Made by a program: the position numbers and the translations under genes
Source of the DNA: Acidovorax sp.
GTDB lineage: Bacteria; Pseudomonadota; Gammaproteobacteria; Burkholderiales; Burkholderiaceae_C
Assembly: GCA_031277855.1 (NCBI GenBank)
Contig: JAITLO010000047.1
Location: 25,054-89,053, forward strand
Length of the DNA: 64,000 nt
Direction: 5' to 3'
Notes under the pieces: model-generated
What the model was told of the DNA's origin: nothing
Seen by the model: only the letters and a program-made list of their open reading frames with translations
The model's database searches: none
In this document: positions 1-7,487 of the stretch, one piece after another
Layout: every line of letters begins with the position of its first letter
Numbering within the stretch: the first letter of the stretch is position 1

Positions 1-870
1 CCCCTGGGCCTGGACTTTGAAGCTGGCGTCAAATTGAGCGGAGCCCGTTTCACGGTGATGCAGGGCCAGATCGCCCGCTTGCACCGTGCACTGGCCCAGT
101 TCATGCTCGACCTGCAGACCGAAGCCCATGGCTATACCGAGTGCTATGTGCCCTATATCGTCAACAGCGATTCGCTCAAGGGCACGGGCCAGTTGCCCAA
201 GTTCGAAGGTGATTTGTTTGCTGCCAAAAAGGGCGGACAGGACGCCGAGCCCGTGCCCGATACCGCGGCGCTCTACCTGATTCCCACGGCCGAAGTGCCG
301 CTGACGAATCTGGTGCGCGACGAGGTGCTGGCTGAAGAGCGCCTGCCCATCAAGCTGACGGCCCACAGCCCCTGCTTCCGCTCGGAAGCCGGCTCCTCCG
401 GCCGTGACACGCGTGGCCTGATTCGCCAGCACCAGTTCGACAAGGTCGAGATGGTGCAAATCGTGCACCCCGAGAAAAGCTACGAGGCACTGGAAGAAAT
501 GACCGGCCACGCAGAGGCCGTGCTGCAAAAGCTGGGCCTGCCTTACCGCGTGATGAGCCTATGCACCGGCGATATGGGCTTTGGCGCAGCCAAGACCTAT
601 GACCTGGAGGTGTGGGTGCCAGCGCAGAACACCTTCCGCGAAATCAGCTCCGTCTCCAACTGCGAAGCCTTCCAGGCGCGCCGCATGCAGGCCCGCTTCA
701 AGAACGCCCAAGGCAAGAACGAACTGGTCCACACCTTGAACGGCTCTGGCCTGGCCGTGGGCCGTACCCTGGTGGCTGTGCTGGAGAACTACCAGAACGC
801 CGATGGCTCCATCACCGTGCCCGAAGCACTGGTTTCGTACATGGGGGGCAAAACTTTGCTGAAGGCCTGA
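1..870 (+). CDS. serS: Serine--tRNA ligase, C-terminal part (5' end outside window)
   Basis: The reading frame is open from base 1, so the gene starts upstream of the window; 289 C-terminal residues are visible. Seryl-tRNA synthetase charges tRNA-Ser with serine in the cytoplasm. The class II synthetase core is clear: motif 2 (FRSEAGSSGRDTRGL, near visible residue 126) and motif 3 with the ATP-binding arginine (NGSGLAVGRTL, near residue 248). The N-terminal coiled-coil arm that binds the long variable arm of tRNA-Ser is not in view. A tRNA-Ser gene lies 32 bp downstream, a fitting but possibly chance neighbour. The stop is TGA at 868-870, and a candidate promoter for the tRNA follows at once. 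Confidence 0.97.
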   Translation, partial: PLGLDFEAGVKLSGARFTVMQGQIARLHRALAQFMLDLQTEAHGYTECYVPYIVNSDSLKGTGQLPKFEGDLFAAKKGGQDAEPVPDTAALYLIPTAEVPLTNLVRDEVLAEERLPIKLTAHSPCFRSEAGSSGRDTRGLIRQHQFDKVEMVQIVHPEKSYEALEEMTGHAEAVLQKLGLPYRVMSLCTGDMGFGAAKTYDLEVWVPAQNTFREISSVSNCEAFQARRMQARFKNAQGKNELVHTLNGSGLAVGRTLVAVLENYQNADGSITVPEALVSYMGGKTLLKA

Positions 871-886
871 TTTTTTAGGCTATAAT
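856..886 (+). promoter_or_regulatory. Candidate promoter of tRNA-Ser
   Basis: A perfect TATAAT lies at 881-886, 16 bp before the tRNA-Ser gene. A weak -35-like TTGCTG at 856-861 is 19 bp upstream and overlaps the serS 3' end. The spacing is longer than ideal. Confidence 0.5.
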
Positions 887-902
887 TTCAGCTTCGACAC
901 AC

Positions 903-992
<90 letters not shown>

Positions 993-994
993 AT

Positions 995-1071
995 GCGGCT
1001 GTAGCTCAGCTGGATAGAGTACTTGGCTACGAACCAAGGGGTCGTGGGTTCGATTCCTGCCAGCCGCACCA
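995..1071 (+). tRNA. tRNA-Arg(ACG), copy 1
   Basis: Complete 77-nt tRNA with encoded CCA. Acceptor GCGGCTG pairs with CAGCCGC, and the anticodon loop CTACGAA gives ACG at 1029-1031; A34 is normally edited to inosine by TadA to read CGU/CGC/CGA. It starts 2 nt after tRNA-Ser, so the two are probably one transcript. A terminator follows directly. Confidence 0.97.
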
Positions 1072-1076
1072 GATAC

Positions 1077-1108
1077 AAGCCCCAGAAACGAAAGTTTCTG
1101 GGGCTTTT
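1077..1108 (+). terminator. Rho-independent terminator after the tRNA-Ser/tRNA-Arg pair
   Basis: A 13-bp perfect stem (1077-1089 with 1094-1106) closes a GAAA tetraloop and runs into TTTT. Confidence 0.9.
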
Positions 1109-1202
1109 GTCTATTTGTGAAAGCCTTGTTTTTCAGCGTCATGAAAAACGAACTTTCTTCCAAAGTAATTTGGAAATTTCGATTTGGGGTTAAAAAACAT
1201 CC

Positions 1203-1208
1203 TATAAT
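1203..1208 (+). promoter_or_regulatory. -10 box of the second tRNA-Arg gene
   Basis: Perfect TATAAT 10 bp before the tRNA, in an AT-rich stretch. No -35 of good fit at 16-18 bp; the nearest T/G-rich candidates give 13 or 20 bp spacing. Copy 2 sits behind a terminator, so it needs its own promoter. Confidence 0.55.
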
Positions 1209-1218
1209 CGATAGCTTA

Positions 1219-1295
1219 GCGGCTGTAGCTCAGCTGGATAGAGTACTTGGCTACGAACCAAGGGGTCGTGGGTTCGATTCCTGCCAGCCGCACCA
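1219..1295 (+). tRNA. tRNA-Arg(ACG), copy 2
   Basis: Identical over all 77 nt to the tRNA-Arg at 995-1071, including the encoded CCA. It is separated from copy 1 by a terminator and a fresh -10 box, so the two copies are separately transcribed. The identity points to a recent tandem duplication or ongoing gene conversion. Confidence 0.97.
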
Positions 1296-1301
1296 AACGA
1301 C

Positions 1302-1335
1302 AAGCCTCAGAGTGGAAACGCTCTGAGGCTTTTTC
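1302..1335 (+). terminator. Terminator after tRNA-Arg copy 2
   Basis: Stem AAGCCTCAGAG with CTCTGAGGCTT around an 8-nt loop, followed by a T run at 1329-1334. Confidence 0.85.
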
Positions 1336-1377
1336 GTTTGCGCAGCGCATGCTTCGTATGTGTGAAGATGGCGGGCT

Positions 1378-1941
1378 ATGAACAAGGCTTTCACCAAAGA
1401 ATCCGACGGGGATGACGACGACGAGATCGGCGCGCTGCCGCCATTGCCGGCAGGGGGAAAGAACTACATCACGCCCCGGGGTTACCAGCGCCTGCGCGAT
1501 GAGCTGCTGGATTTGATCGACAACGAGCGGCCCAAGATCGTCGAAGTGGTGCACTGGGCGGCCAGCAATGGCGACCGCTCCGAAAACGGCGACTACCTCT
1601 ACGGCAAAAAAAGGCTGCGCGAGATCGATCGCCGCATCCGCTTTCTGACCAAGCGCCTGGAGATTGCCGAAGTGGTGGACCCTGCTGTGCACCATGGCAG
1701 CGACCAGGTCTACTTTGGTGCCACCGTGACCTATGTGGACGATGAAGGCGAAGAACGCACCATCACCATATTGGGCATTGACGAGGCCGACAGTGCCCAG
1801 GGCCAGGTCAGCTGGATTGCCCCGGTCTCGCGCGCACTGCTGAAATCACGCATAGGCGATGAGGTGCCACTGCCCACGCCTGCGGGTGTGCGCATGCTGG
1901 AGGTGCTGGAGGTGCAATACCCCAAGCCGGCCAGTGCATAG
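1378..1941 (+). CDS. greB: Transcription elongation factor GreB
   Basis: 187-residue Gre factor that enters the RNA polymerase secondary channel and stimulates transcript cleavage in backtracked complexes. The N-terminal coiled coil carries the acidic tip motif (NGDRSENGDYLYGKKRL, about residues 63-79), and the C-terminal FKBP-like domain starts near residue 115. The basic segment RRIRFLTKRLE and the length favour GreB over GreA. An extra acidic N-terminal tail (DGDDDDE, residues 10-16) precedes the coiled coil. The ATG at 1378 has only a weak ribosome site, but the tail has no later start that keeps the coiled coil whole. It stands alone between tRNA genes and the pilin operon. Confidence 0.93.
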   Translation: MNKAFTKESDGDDDDEIGALPPLPAGGKNYITPRGYQRLRDELLDLIDNERPKIVEVVHWAASNGDRSENGDYLYGKKRLREIDRRIRFLTKRLEIAEVVDPAVHHGSDQVYFGATVTYVDDEGEERTITILGIDEADSAQGQVSWIAPVSRALLKSRIGDEVPLPTPAGVRMLEVLEVQYPKPASA

Positions 1942-2055
1942 TCAGCCCAGCAGTCAGTCCGGTCGGGTTGTCCTGGTTTGGGGGCCTGCCGGGCGGTGAT
2001 TGCAGAAGCGTAAAAGGCGGCAGGACCAGAAAACACCATCGCCATAATAGGTCGC

Positions 2056-2655
2056 ATGCGCAGCCCATTATGCTTTGCTGGTCATCTCCGCTATGCAGGC
2101 TTCACTTTGCTGGAGGCGCTGCTCACGGTTTTTATTCTTTCCCTGTGCTTGCTGTTGACAGTACCTGCGCTGCAAGAGTTTTTTATCAAAAGCAAGCTGC
2201 GCCGCATTGCCGATGATTTTGTGCAGACGGTCTTCAAGGCCAGAAGCGCGGCCGTGGGCAAGAATGTTTGCACCACCATGTGCATCAGCAGCAATGTTGA
2301 CAAGGACTTGCCGGTTTGTAGCAGCAAGGGCGATGCAGACTGGCAGCCCGGGTGGATGCTCTTTCTAAACCCCGCTTGCGATGCGAATAAAAACACACCG
2401 GATACCTCGCAAGACATTATCGAGCTGCGCATGGGTTGGGGTGGGGAATATTATTTGCAGTCCCAGTCCGGGGTGAAAAAAATCAATTTCAATGCCCGAG
2501 GTGGAAATGCGCTTGCCAATGCCTCGGAATTTGATCTTTACTACCGTTCTGCCGGCAATGCCCTCAACGATAAATATGGGCTGAATATCTGCCTGGATGC
2601 GCTGGGGCGCACGCGTACCATTCCCTCCAGCCGCAGTTGCAGCAATTACAAATGA
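2056..2655 (+). CDS. Minor type IV pilin, GspH/FimT family
   Basis: 199-residue prepilin. A short basic leader ends in the prepilin peptidase site (AGFTLLEALLTVFILS, about residues 14-29): cleavage after Gly, N-methylated Phe, Glu at +5, then the hydrophobic helix that packs into the pilus core. The C-terminal globular part has several cysteines (VCTTMCIS, PVCSSK, NICLDA, RSCSN) likely to form disulfides. First gene of a five-gene pilin cluster read in one direction. FimT-like pilins are part of the priming complex and in some species bind DNA for uptake; that role is not proven here. The start ATG at 2056 gives a 15-residue leader, usual for the family. Confidence 0.85.
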   Translation: MRSPLCFAGHLRYAGFTLLEALLTVFILSLCLLLTVPALQEFFIKSKLRRIADDFVQTVFKARSAAVGKNVCTTMCISSNVDKDLPVCSSKGDADWQPGWMLFLNPACDANKNTPDTSQDIIELRMGWGGEYYLQSQSGVKKINFNARGGNALANASEFDLYYRSAGNALNDKYGLNICLDALGRTRTIPSSRSCSNYK

Positions 2656-2662
2656 GGTGGAG

Positions 2663-3298
2663 ATGCGGGCCCATTCATATGCTCCACACCAAGCCGGAGG
2701 CTCGCTGCTGGAGGTGATGCTGGCCTTGCTGCTGATAGCCGTGGGCCTGCTGGGCATGGCGGCGTTGCAGGCATCCACGGCGAAATACCGGGTCAATATT
2801 CAGGCGCAGGCGGCCGTGGCCCAGTTGGTGTCCGATCTGGCGGAGCGGATACGCACCAATGCCGGTGCGGCAGGGCCTGGCTTTGGCGTTCCTCAGGGCG
2901 GCACCGCTTCGCTGTATATGCTGGAAAGCAGCTGGGCCGACCAGGCCGGGGCACCGCCAGCCATGGGCAAGGACTGCGACCGCACACCCTGCAGCGCGGC
3001 CGAGCGCGCAGGTTTTGACATGGCGCTGTGGCGCCAGCGGGTCAGGGAATTGCTGCCCCAGGGCGCGGCCGTGGTGCAGGGTGATAGAGCGTCGGGCATA
3101 GAGGTGACGCTGATGTGGATGGACAAGGAGCAGCTCAGCGAAACCCGGGGCCAAGACGGCGGAGGAATCACCAGACAACTGCGCCTGGCGCCGGTGTGCG
3201 CGCCAGACGCCGAGCAGGCCATGGTCTACCACTGTTGTCCGGGCCTGGCCCGGGCGCCTGCGGGCGTACGTTGCTGGCGCATGTCATTTCTGCCGTGA
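2663..3298 (+). CDS. pilV: Type IV pilus minor pilin PilV
   Basis: 211 residues from the ATG at 2663, which has a clear GAGGTGGA site 7 nt downstream of the previous stop; longer in-frame starts would run into the preceding gene. The prepilin signal AGGSLLEVMLALLLIAVGLL has Gly at -1 and Glu at +5, although +1 is Ser rather than the usual Phe. The segment GLLGMAALQASTAKYR is typical of PilV/GspI-like minor pilins. Expected role: part of the minor-pilin complex that primes pilus assembly in the inner membrane. It is followed after 6 bp by pilW. Confidence 0.88.
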   Translation: MRAHSYAPHQAGGSLLEVMLALLLIAVGLLGMAALQASTAKYRVNIQAQAAVAQLVSDLAERIRTNAGAAGPGFGVPQGGTASLYMLESSWADQAGAPPAMGKDCDRTPCSAAERAGFDMALWRQRVRELLPQGAAVVQGDRASGIEVTLMWMDKEQLSETRGQDGGGITRQLRLAPVCAPDAEQAMVYHCCPGLARAPAGVRCWRMSFLP

Positions 3299-3304
3299 TC
3301 CACC

Positions 3305-4378
3305 ATGGTGCAAAGATCAGCCATGCACAGCGCACATGCCAAGCACCAGCAGCAGGGCCTGAGCTTGGTGGAGCTGATGGTGGCCATGGTCATCGCTTTG
3401 CTGGTGGTGTGGGCGGCCACCGCGGTGTATCTGCACTCCGCCAGCCAGCAGCGTGCCCAGGAGCGGCGCAGTACAGCCCAGGAGGCGGGCGCATTGGCCA
3501 TGGACTTGCTGGGCCGCGATATCCTGAATGCCGGCTTTTACCCGGCCAGCTTTGCGTCCAGCACCGTCGATGTCAGCCAGGCGGGTGGCTATGACAGCTA
3601 TCCGCCGCTGGAGTCTGCTGTGCGCAAAGACAGCGACTGGCAGAACCAGGCCCAGGGCTGGCCGCCTCTGGCTTATAGGGCGGGCGTTTATGGCTGTGAT
3701 GGCGGGGAGTTCAATGTGCAGACCGCCAGCTGCCCTGCAGCAGATGCCAGTCAGCCCGACAGCCTGGTGGTGAATTACTTCAGTGCCGATGCCATGGGCG
3801 ATAGCGGCAGCCGCAAGGATTGCACGGGTTCGGCCGTGGACAACGACCCCAGCAACAAATACCGGACCAATGCCGGCAAAAAGCTGAACCAGCCTCCGTT
3901 GCAGCCGCTGTTTGTCTCCAACCGCTATGCGCTGCGCGATCTGAAGAATTTTGTCGACCAGCAGGATATGGCCACCAAGAGCCTGGTCTGCTCGGGCAAT
4001 GGCATGAGCGCCTTCGGTAATCCCGGCATTTACCAGCCCATGGTTGCGGGCTTCAAGGACATGCGCTTTCGCTACGGCGTGTATTCCAGCGCTGCCGCTA
4101 CCTTTCCCGACCGGTTTTATTCCGCCGCAGAAGTCAGCGCCATGCCGGCGGTGGGCATCAACGGGCAGGCCTATACGGGCTGGCAGCGGGTCAGCGCGGT
4201 CAAGGTTTGCATACTCATCCAATCCCAGGGCAGTGCGGTGCGGCTGGAGAGCTCGGCAGGCCAGGCCATGCGCTATCTGGATTGTGACGACAGGCCGCAG
4301 ACCCTGCCTGCTGGCCAGTGGGTGCAGCGCCTGGTGCAGGTTTTTGGGGTGCGCAATGCGTTGCAGCAAAGCTATTGA
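3305..4378 (+). CDS. pilW: Type IV pilus minor pilin PilW
   Basis: 357-residue PilW-family prepilin. Cleavage motif QGLSLVELMVAMVIALLVVW (near residue 17) has Gly at -1 and Glu at +5, then a membrane helix. The large C-terminal domain (about 320 residues) is what separates PilW from major pilins. A second ATG at 3323 would shorten the leader by six residues, and either is possible. The 3' end overlaps the start of pilX by 23 bp, so translation is probably coupled. Expected partner of PilV, PilX and PilE in the pilus priming complex. Confidence 0.88.
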   Translation: MVQRSAMHSAHAKHQQQGLSLVELMVAMVIALLVVWAATAVYLHSASQQRAQERRSTAQEAGALAMDLLGRDILNAGFYPASFASSTVDVSQAGGYDSYPPLESAVRKDSDWQNQAQGWPPLAYRAGVYGCDGGEFNVQTASCPAADASQPDSLVVNYFSADAMGDSGSRKDCTGSAVDNDPSNKYRTNAGKKLNQPPLQPLFVSNRYALRDLKNFVDQQDMATKSLVCSGNGMSAFGNPGIYQPMVAGFKDMRFRYGVYSSAAATFPDRFYSAAEVSAMPAVGINGQAYTGWQRVSAVKVCILIQSQGSAVRLESSAGQAMRYLDCDDRPQTLPAGQWVQRLVQVFGVRNALQQSY

Positions 4379-5174
4379 GTGGCGCACCTGCGCTGCCCAT
4401 GGATGCTCGCAGCGCGGACTGGCTTTGATGGTGGTCTTGCTGCTGTTGCTGCTGACCAGTGCCATCAGTGTGTGGGGCGTCAAGCAATCCCTTTTTTCCG
4501 AGCAGCTGGCGCGCAACCAGCTGGACCATGTCGCTGCGCGCGAGGCCGCAGAAACCGCCTTGCGCGATGCCGAGCGCGACCTGCTCAATCCCGGTGTGGC
4601 CTTGCGGGCCAATGCCTCTTGCAGCCGCGGCGTGGCGGCCATCACGCCGGCGGACTTCAGTGCTGATTGCAGCCGTGGTCTGTGCGCGCTCAGCGATGTG
4701 GCCTATGCGGCCATGGATTGGAACAAGTCCAGCGGTGGAGAGGTCTGGTGGCCCTCGGCCAAGGGTGGCAAGTGGAATAACAACTTTGCGCAAAAACCCG
4801 GCCGCGTGCCTGCCAGCGCCGGTCGCTGCAATTTCTCGGGTGGCGTGCCTCTGGGAACTTTTACCGGCGCCGCGCCGGTCAAGGGTGTGGCCCGTCAGTC
4901 CGAATACCTGGTGGAGTATTTCCGGCGCAAAAAACTGCGCATCAACCAGCAGGAGTCGCAGGCGATTGCCGGTGACGGCAATGCCTTGTCATGGTCTGCC
5001 ATGTACCGCATCACGGCACGGGGCTTTGGCTATTCGATGCAAACCCAGGTGGTGCTGCAAACCGTGGTATTCCCCGATGCGCAGCAGCCGGCGGCGGGCC
5101 AGGGCATGGCCGACAGCACGGCGCCGCGCCTGCAGTGGCGGGAGGTTCCCGGCCTGCGCACCTACCCCGATTAG
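4356..5174 (+). CDS. pilX: Type IV pilus assembly protein PilX
   Basis: 272 residues from the ATG at 4356, inside the pilW 3' end. The N terminus (CSQRGLALMVVLLLLLLTS) is a hydrophobic helix of the PilX_N kind: no prepilin Glu at +5, but the family pattern of ARNQLD followed by a stretch of EAAETALRDAERDL. The middle of the protein has paired cysteines. PilX is a minor pilin needed for pilus assembly and, with PilY1, for tip function. pilY1 normally follows pilX in this family of clusters, but here pilE comes next after 17 bp. Confidence 0.85.
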   Translation: MRCSKAIEWRTCAAHGCSQRGLALMVVLLLLLLTSAISVWGVKQSLFSEQLARNQLDHVAAREAAETALRDAERDLLNPGVALRANASCSRGVAAITPADFSADCSRGLCALSDVAYAAMDWNKSSGGEVWWPSAKGGKWNNNFAQKPGRVPASAGRCNFSGGVPLGTFTGAAPVKGVARQSEYLVEYFRRKKLRINQQESQAIAGDGNALSWSAMYRITARGFGYSMQTQVVLQTVVFPDAQQPAAGQGMADSTAPRLQWREVPGLRTYPD

Positions 5175-5191
5175 CCACAGGAGCCAGCGCC

Positions 5192-5668
5192 ATGTCTTCT
5201 TCCCCGCAACGCGGTTTCACGCTGATAGAGCTGATGATGGTGGTGGTCATTGTTGGCGCGCTGGCTGCCTTGGCCTACCCTAGCTATGCCGAACACCTGG
5301 CCCAATCCAGGCGTGTGGCCATGACGGCCGTGCTGGCCCAGGGGCAGCAGTGGCTTGAGCGTTTTTATAGCGAGAACTTCAGCTACTACCAGGTGCGGGG
5401 CAGCACGGCCTTGGCCGTGGACGGCTTTCCGCCCTCGCTGGCGCAGTCTCCAGCGCCGGGTGAGGGCGTGGCGCACTACACACTGGAGTTGAGCGTGGAT
5501 GTCAGGCAACCCGAGGCCTATGGCCTGAAGGCGCTGCGGGCGGGTGCCATGGCGGCCGACCGCTGCGGTGATTACCGCATTGACCAGTACGGTCGCAAAA
5601 CCCTGGAGAATTACGATAGCAGCCGCTTTGCCGATGCAAAGCAGGCCATGGCTTATTGCTGGAAATAG
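5192..5668 (+). CDS. pilE: Type IV pilin PilE
   Basis: 158-residue small pilin with a short leader and a textbook prepilin site (QRGFTLIELMMVVVIVGALA, residues 6-25): Gly/Phe cleavage, Glu at +5. The tail holds two cysteines (DRCGDY and MAYCWK), forming the usual C-terminal disulfide loop. ATG at 5192 sits behind an ACAGGAG site. Last gene of the pilin cluster. By size and position it matches PilE-type minor pilins of Burkholderiales rather than the major PilA. Confidence 0.9.
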   Translation: MSSSPQRGFTLIELMMVVVIVGALAALAYPSYAEHLAQSRRVAMTAVLAQGQQWLERFYSENFSYYQVRGSTALAVDGFPPSLAQSPAPGEGVAHYTLELSVDVRQPEAYGLKALRAGAMAADRCGDYRIDQYGRKTLENYDSSRFADAKQAMAYCWK

Positions 5669-5722
5669 AGCATCTCAAGCATCTCTCCGGCGGGCCTGGT
5701 CGCAGAAGAACAAAGGATAGAT

Positions 5723-6847
5723 ATGCAGGCAGCCGCCGCAGCACAGGCCAGCAGCCGCTGGATGGACAGAGCATTGGACTTGGCCGAGCAGGCGCTTTAC
5801 CGCACCTCACCCAACCCTCGTGTGGGCTGTGTGCTGGTGGATGCACGAGGGCAGGTGATTGGCGAAGGCGCCACCCAACGTGCTGGTGGCCCGCATGCCG
5901 AGATCATGGCCTTGCGTGATGCCCAGGCCCGTGGCCATGCGGCGCTTGGCGCCACGGCCTATGTCACGCTGGAGCCCTGTGCCCACACCGGCCGCACAGG
6001 GCCTTGTTGTGTGGCCCTGGCACAGGCCGGCGTGGCCAAGGTCTATGCCGCGCTGCTGGATCCCAACCCCCGCGTGGCAGGCCAGGGCGTGGCCTATCTG
6101 CGCAGCCAGGGTGTGGAGGTCGAAGTCGGCCTGGGGGCGGAGCGTGCCCGCGAGCTGAACCTGGGTTTTTTGAGCCGCATGGTGCGCGGCCAGCCCTGGG
6201 TGCGCATGAAGGCTGCCACCTCGCTGGATGGCAAAACCGCTTTGCCCAATGGCGTCAGCCAATGGATCACGGGCGAGGCCGCGCGCAATGACGGCCAGCA
6301 ATGGCGGGCCCGTGCCTGCGCCATCCTCACCGGCGTGGGCACGGTGCTGGCCGACAATCCGCGCCTGGATGTGCGCAGCATGGTCACCGAACGCCAGCCG
6401 CGGCTGGTGATTGCCGACAGCCAGCTACGCACCCCGCCCGATGGCGCCCTGTTTGCTGCCGAGCGCCAGGTGCTGATCTATACCGCTCGGGCCGACGCAC
6501 CCCAGGCTGCAGCCCTGCAGCAGCGGGGCGCGGTGCTGGTGGAGATGCCGGATGCGCAGGGCCGGGTGGATATCCCCGCCATGCTGAGCGACCTGGCGCG
6601 GCGCGAGGTCAACGAGCTGCATGTGGAGGCAGGCGCCGTGTTCAACGGCGCGCTGTTGGCCAGCGGCATGCTGGACGAGCTGCTGCTCTACCTGGCGCCC
6701 AGCCTGCTGGGCATGGGCGCGGACATGGCGCAATGGGGGCCGTTGACCGACCTGGCCCAGCGCGTGCCGCTGGGCTTTCAGGACGTGCGCCAGGTGGGGG
6801 CTGATCTGCGCGTGCTGGCGCGGGTGCCGGGGCGGGACCGGTTTTGA
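5723..6847 (+). CDS. ribD: Bifunctional riboflavin deaminase/reductase RibD
   Basis: 374-residue cytoplasmic enzyme for steps two and three of riboflavin synthesis: deamination of the diaminopyrimidine from GTP, then NADPH-dependent reduction of the ribose. The deaminase domain (residues 12-155) has the zinc ligands H58 with catalytic E60 (GGPHAEIM) and C86/C95 (EPCAHTGRTGPCC). The reductase domain follows (about 155-370) with KAATSLDGKTAL. Full length for the family. It starts 54 bp after pilE and reads into the rpsO promoter region; no other rib gene is in view. Confidence 0.96.
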   Translation: MQAAAAAQASSRWMDRALDLAEQALYRTSPNPRVGCVLVDARGQVIGEGATQRAGGPHAEIMALRDAQARGHAALGATAYVTLEPCAHTGRTGPCCVALAQAGVAKVYAALLDPNPRVAGQGVAYLRSQGVEVEVGLGAERARELNLGFLSRMVRGQPWVRMKAATSLDGKTALPNGVSQWITGEAARNDGQQWRARACAILTGVGTVLADNPRLDVRSMVTERQPRLVIADSQLRTPPDGALFAAERQVLIYTARADAPQAAALQQRGAVLVEMPDAQGRVDIPAMLSDLARREVNELHVEAGAVFNGALLASGMLDELLLYLAPSLLGMGADMAQWGPLTDLAQRVPLGFQDVRQVGADLRVLARVPGRDRF

Positions 6848-6896
6848 GCTGTAAGCCCATGGTTCCCGTGTGAGGCGGTGTAATACGGCCTGTTGC

Positions 6897-6902
6897 TATA
6901 AT
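6897..6902 (+). promoter_or_regulatory. Candidate -10 box of the rpsO promoter
   Basis: Perfect TATAAT about 100 bp before rpsO, in the 156-bp gap after ribD. No convincing -35 at the usual distance. A roughly 95-nt leader would leave room for the translational autoregulation known for S15. Confidence 0.4.
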
Positions 6903-7003
6903 CACAGGGTTTTGCATGGTGCAAGACGCACGCCGGAGCCTTTCCAGCCCTGGCGCAAGTAACCAAAAGATGGCCAAGTGCTGTCTTTCTACAAGGAAAA
7001 ATC

Positions 7004-7270
7004 ATGATCGCTGCCTCCAAAAAGGCTGAAGTTGTCAAGGCCAACGCCCGTTCCGAAAACGACACCGGTAGCCCCGAAGTGCAAGTGGCCCTGCTGACCG
7101 CTCGCATCAACGAGCTGACTCCCCACTTCAAGGCAAACGCCAAGGACCACCACGGTCGCCGCGGCCTGCTGCGCATGGTGAGCCGTCGTCGCAAGCTGCT
7201 GGACTACCTGAAGTCCAAGGACGCGGACCGTTACACCGCCCTGATCGCCAAGCTGGGCCTGCGTAAGTAA
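7004..7270 (+). CDS. rpsO: 30S ribosomal protein S15
   Basis: 88 residues, the full length of bacterial S15, which binds 16S rRNA early in small-subunit assembly. The rRNA-binding residues DTGSPEVQVALLTARI and DHHGRRGLLRMVSRRRKLLDYL are conserved. ATG at 7004 follows a CAAGGAAA site. rpsO-pnp order is conserved in most proteobacteria; here a strong terminator stands between them. Confidence 0.98.
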   Translation: MIAASKKAEVVKANARSENDTGSPEVQVALLTARINELTPHFKANAKDHHGRRGLLRMVSRRRKLLDYLKSKDADRYTALIAKLGLRK

Positions 7271-7288
7271 GCACAGTGCAAGATCGGA

Positions 7289-7324
7289 ACGCCTGAGTTA
7301 GCGCGCTAGCTCAGGCGTTTTTTA
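7289..7324 (+). terminator. Terminator between rpsO and pnp
   Basis: AACGCCTGAG (7289-7298) pairs with CTCAGGCGTT (7310-7319) around a self-complementary TAGCGCGCTA, followed by six T. Some read-through to pnp is usual in this gene pair. Confidence 0.9.
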
Positions 7325-7355
7325 CTTTGGAGTTTGTGCAAACAGAGCGAAGCTG

Positions 7356-7466
7356 TGTCATTCCACCAGCCCACGGGCTATCAAAAAAGATAGCTGAATG
7401 TGCGCTTGTGGAATGGCATCGTGTTCTGTTTAGCCTCCAAACCATTGCTGCAAAAGCTATTGCAGC
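7356..7466 (+). promoter_or_regulatory. Structured 5' leader of pnp
   Basis: Three nested or adjacent stems can be drawn just before pnp. The outer stem is 7356-7366 with 7408-7418 (11 bp, one G-U pair). Inside it GCTATC (7377-7382) pairs with GATAGC (7389-7394) around an A-rich loop. A third stem is GCTGCAA (7447-7453) with TTGCAGC (7460-7466), ending 21 nt before the start codon. In E. coli a leader hairpin cut by RNase III lets PNPase repress its own mRNA; by position this could be the counterpart, but the sequence match was not tested. Confidence 0.55.
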
Positions 7467-7487
7467 TGCATAACTAGGAGTACACAT

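Noticed and set aside
5669..5722. FMN riboswitch in front of ribD
   Set aside because: The gap after pilE is only 54 bp, too short, and lacks the conserved RFN element pattern.
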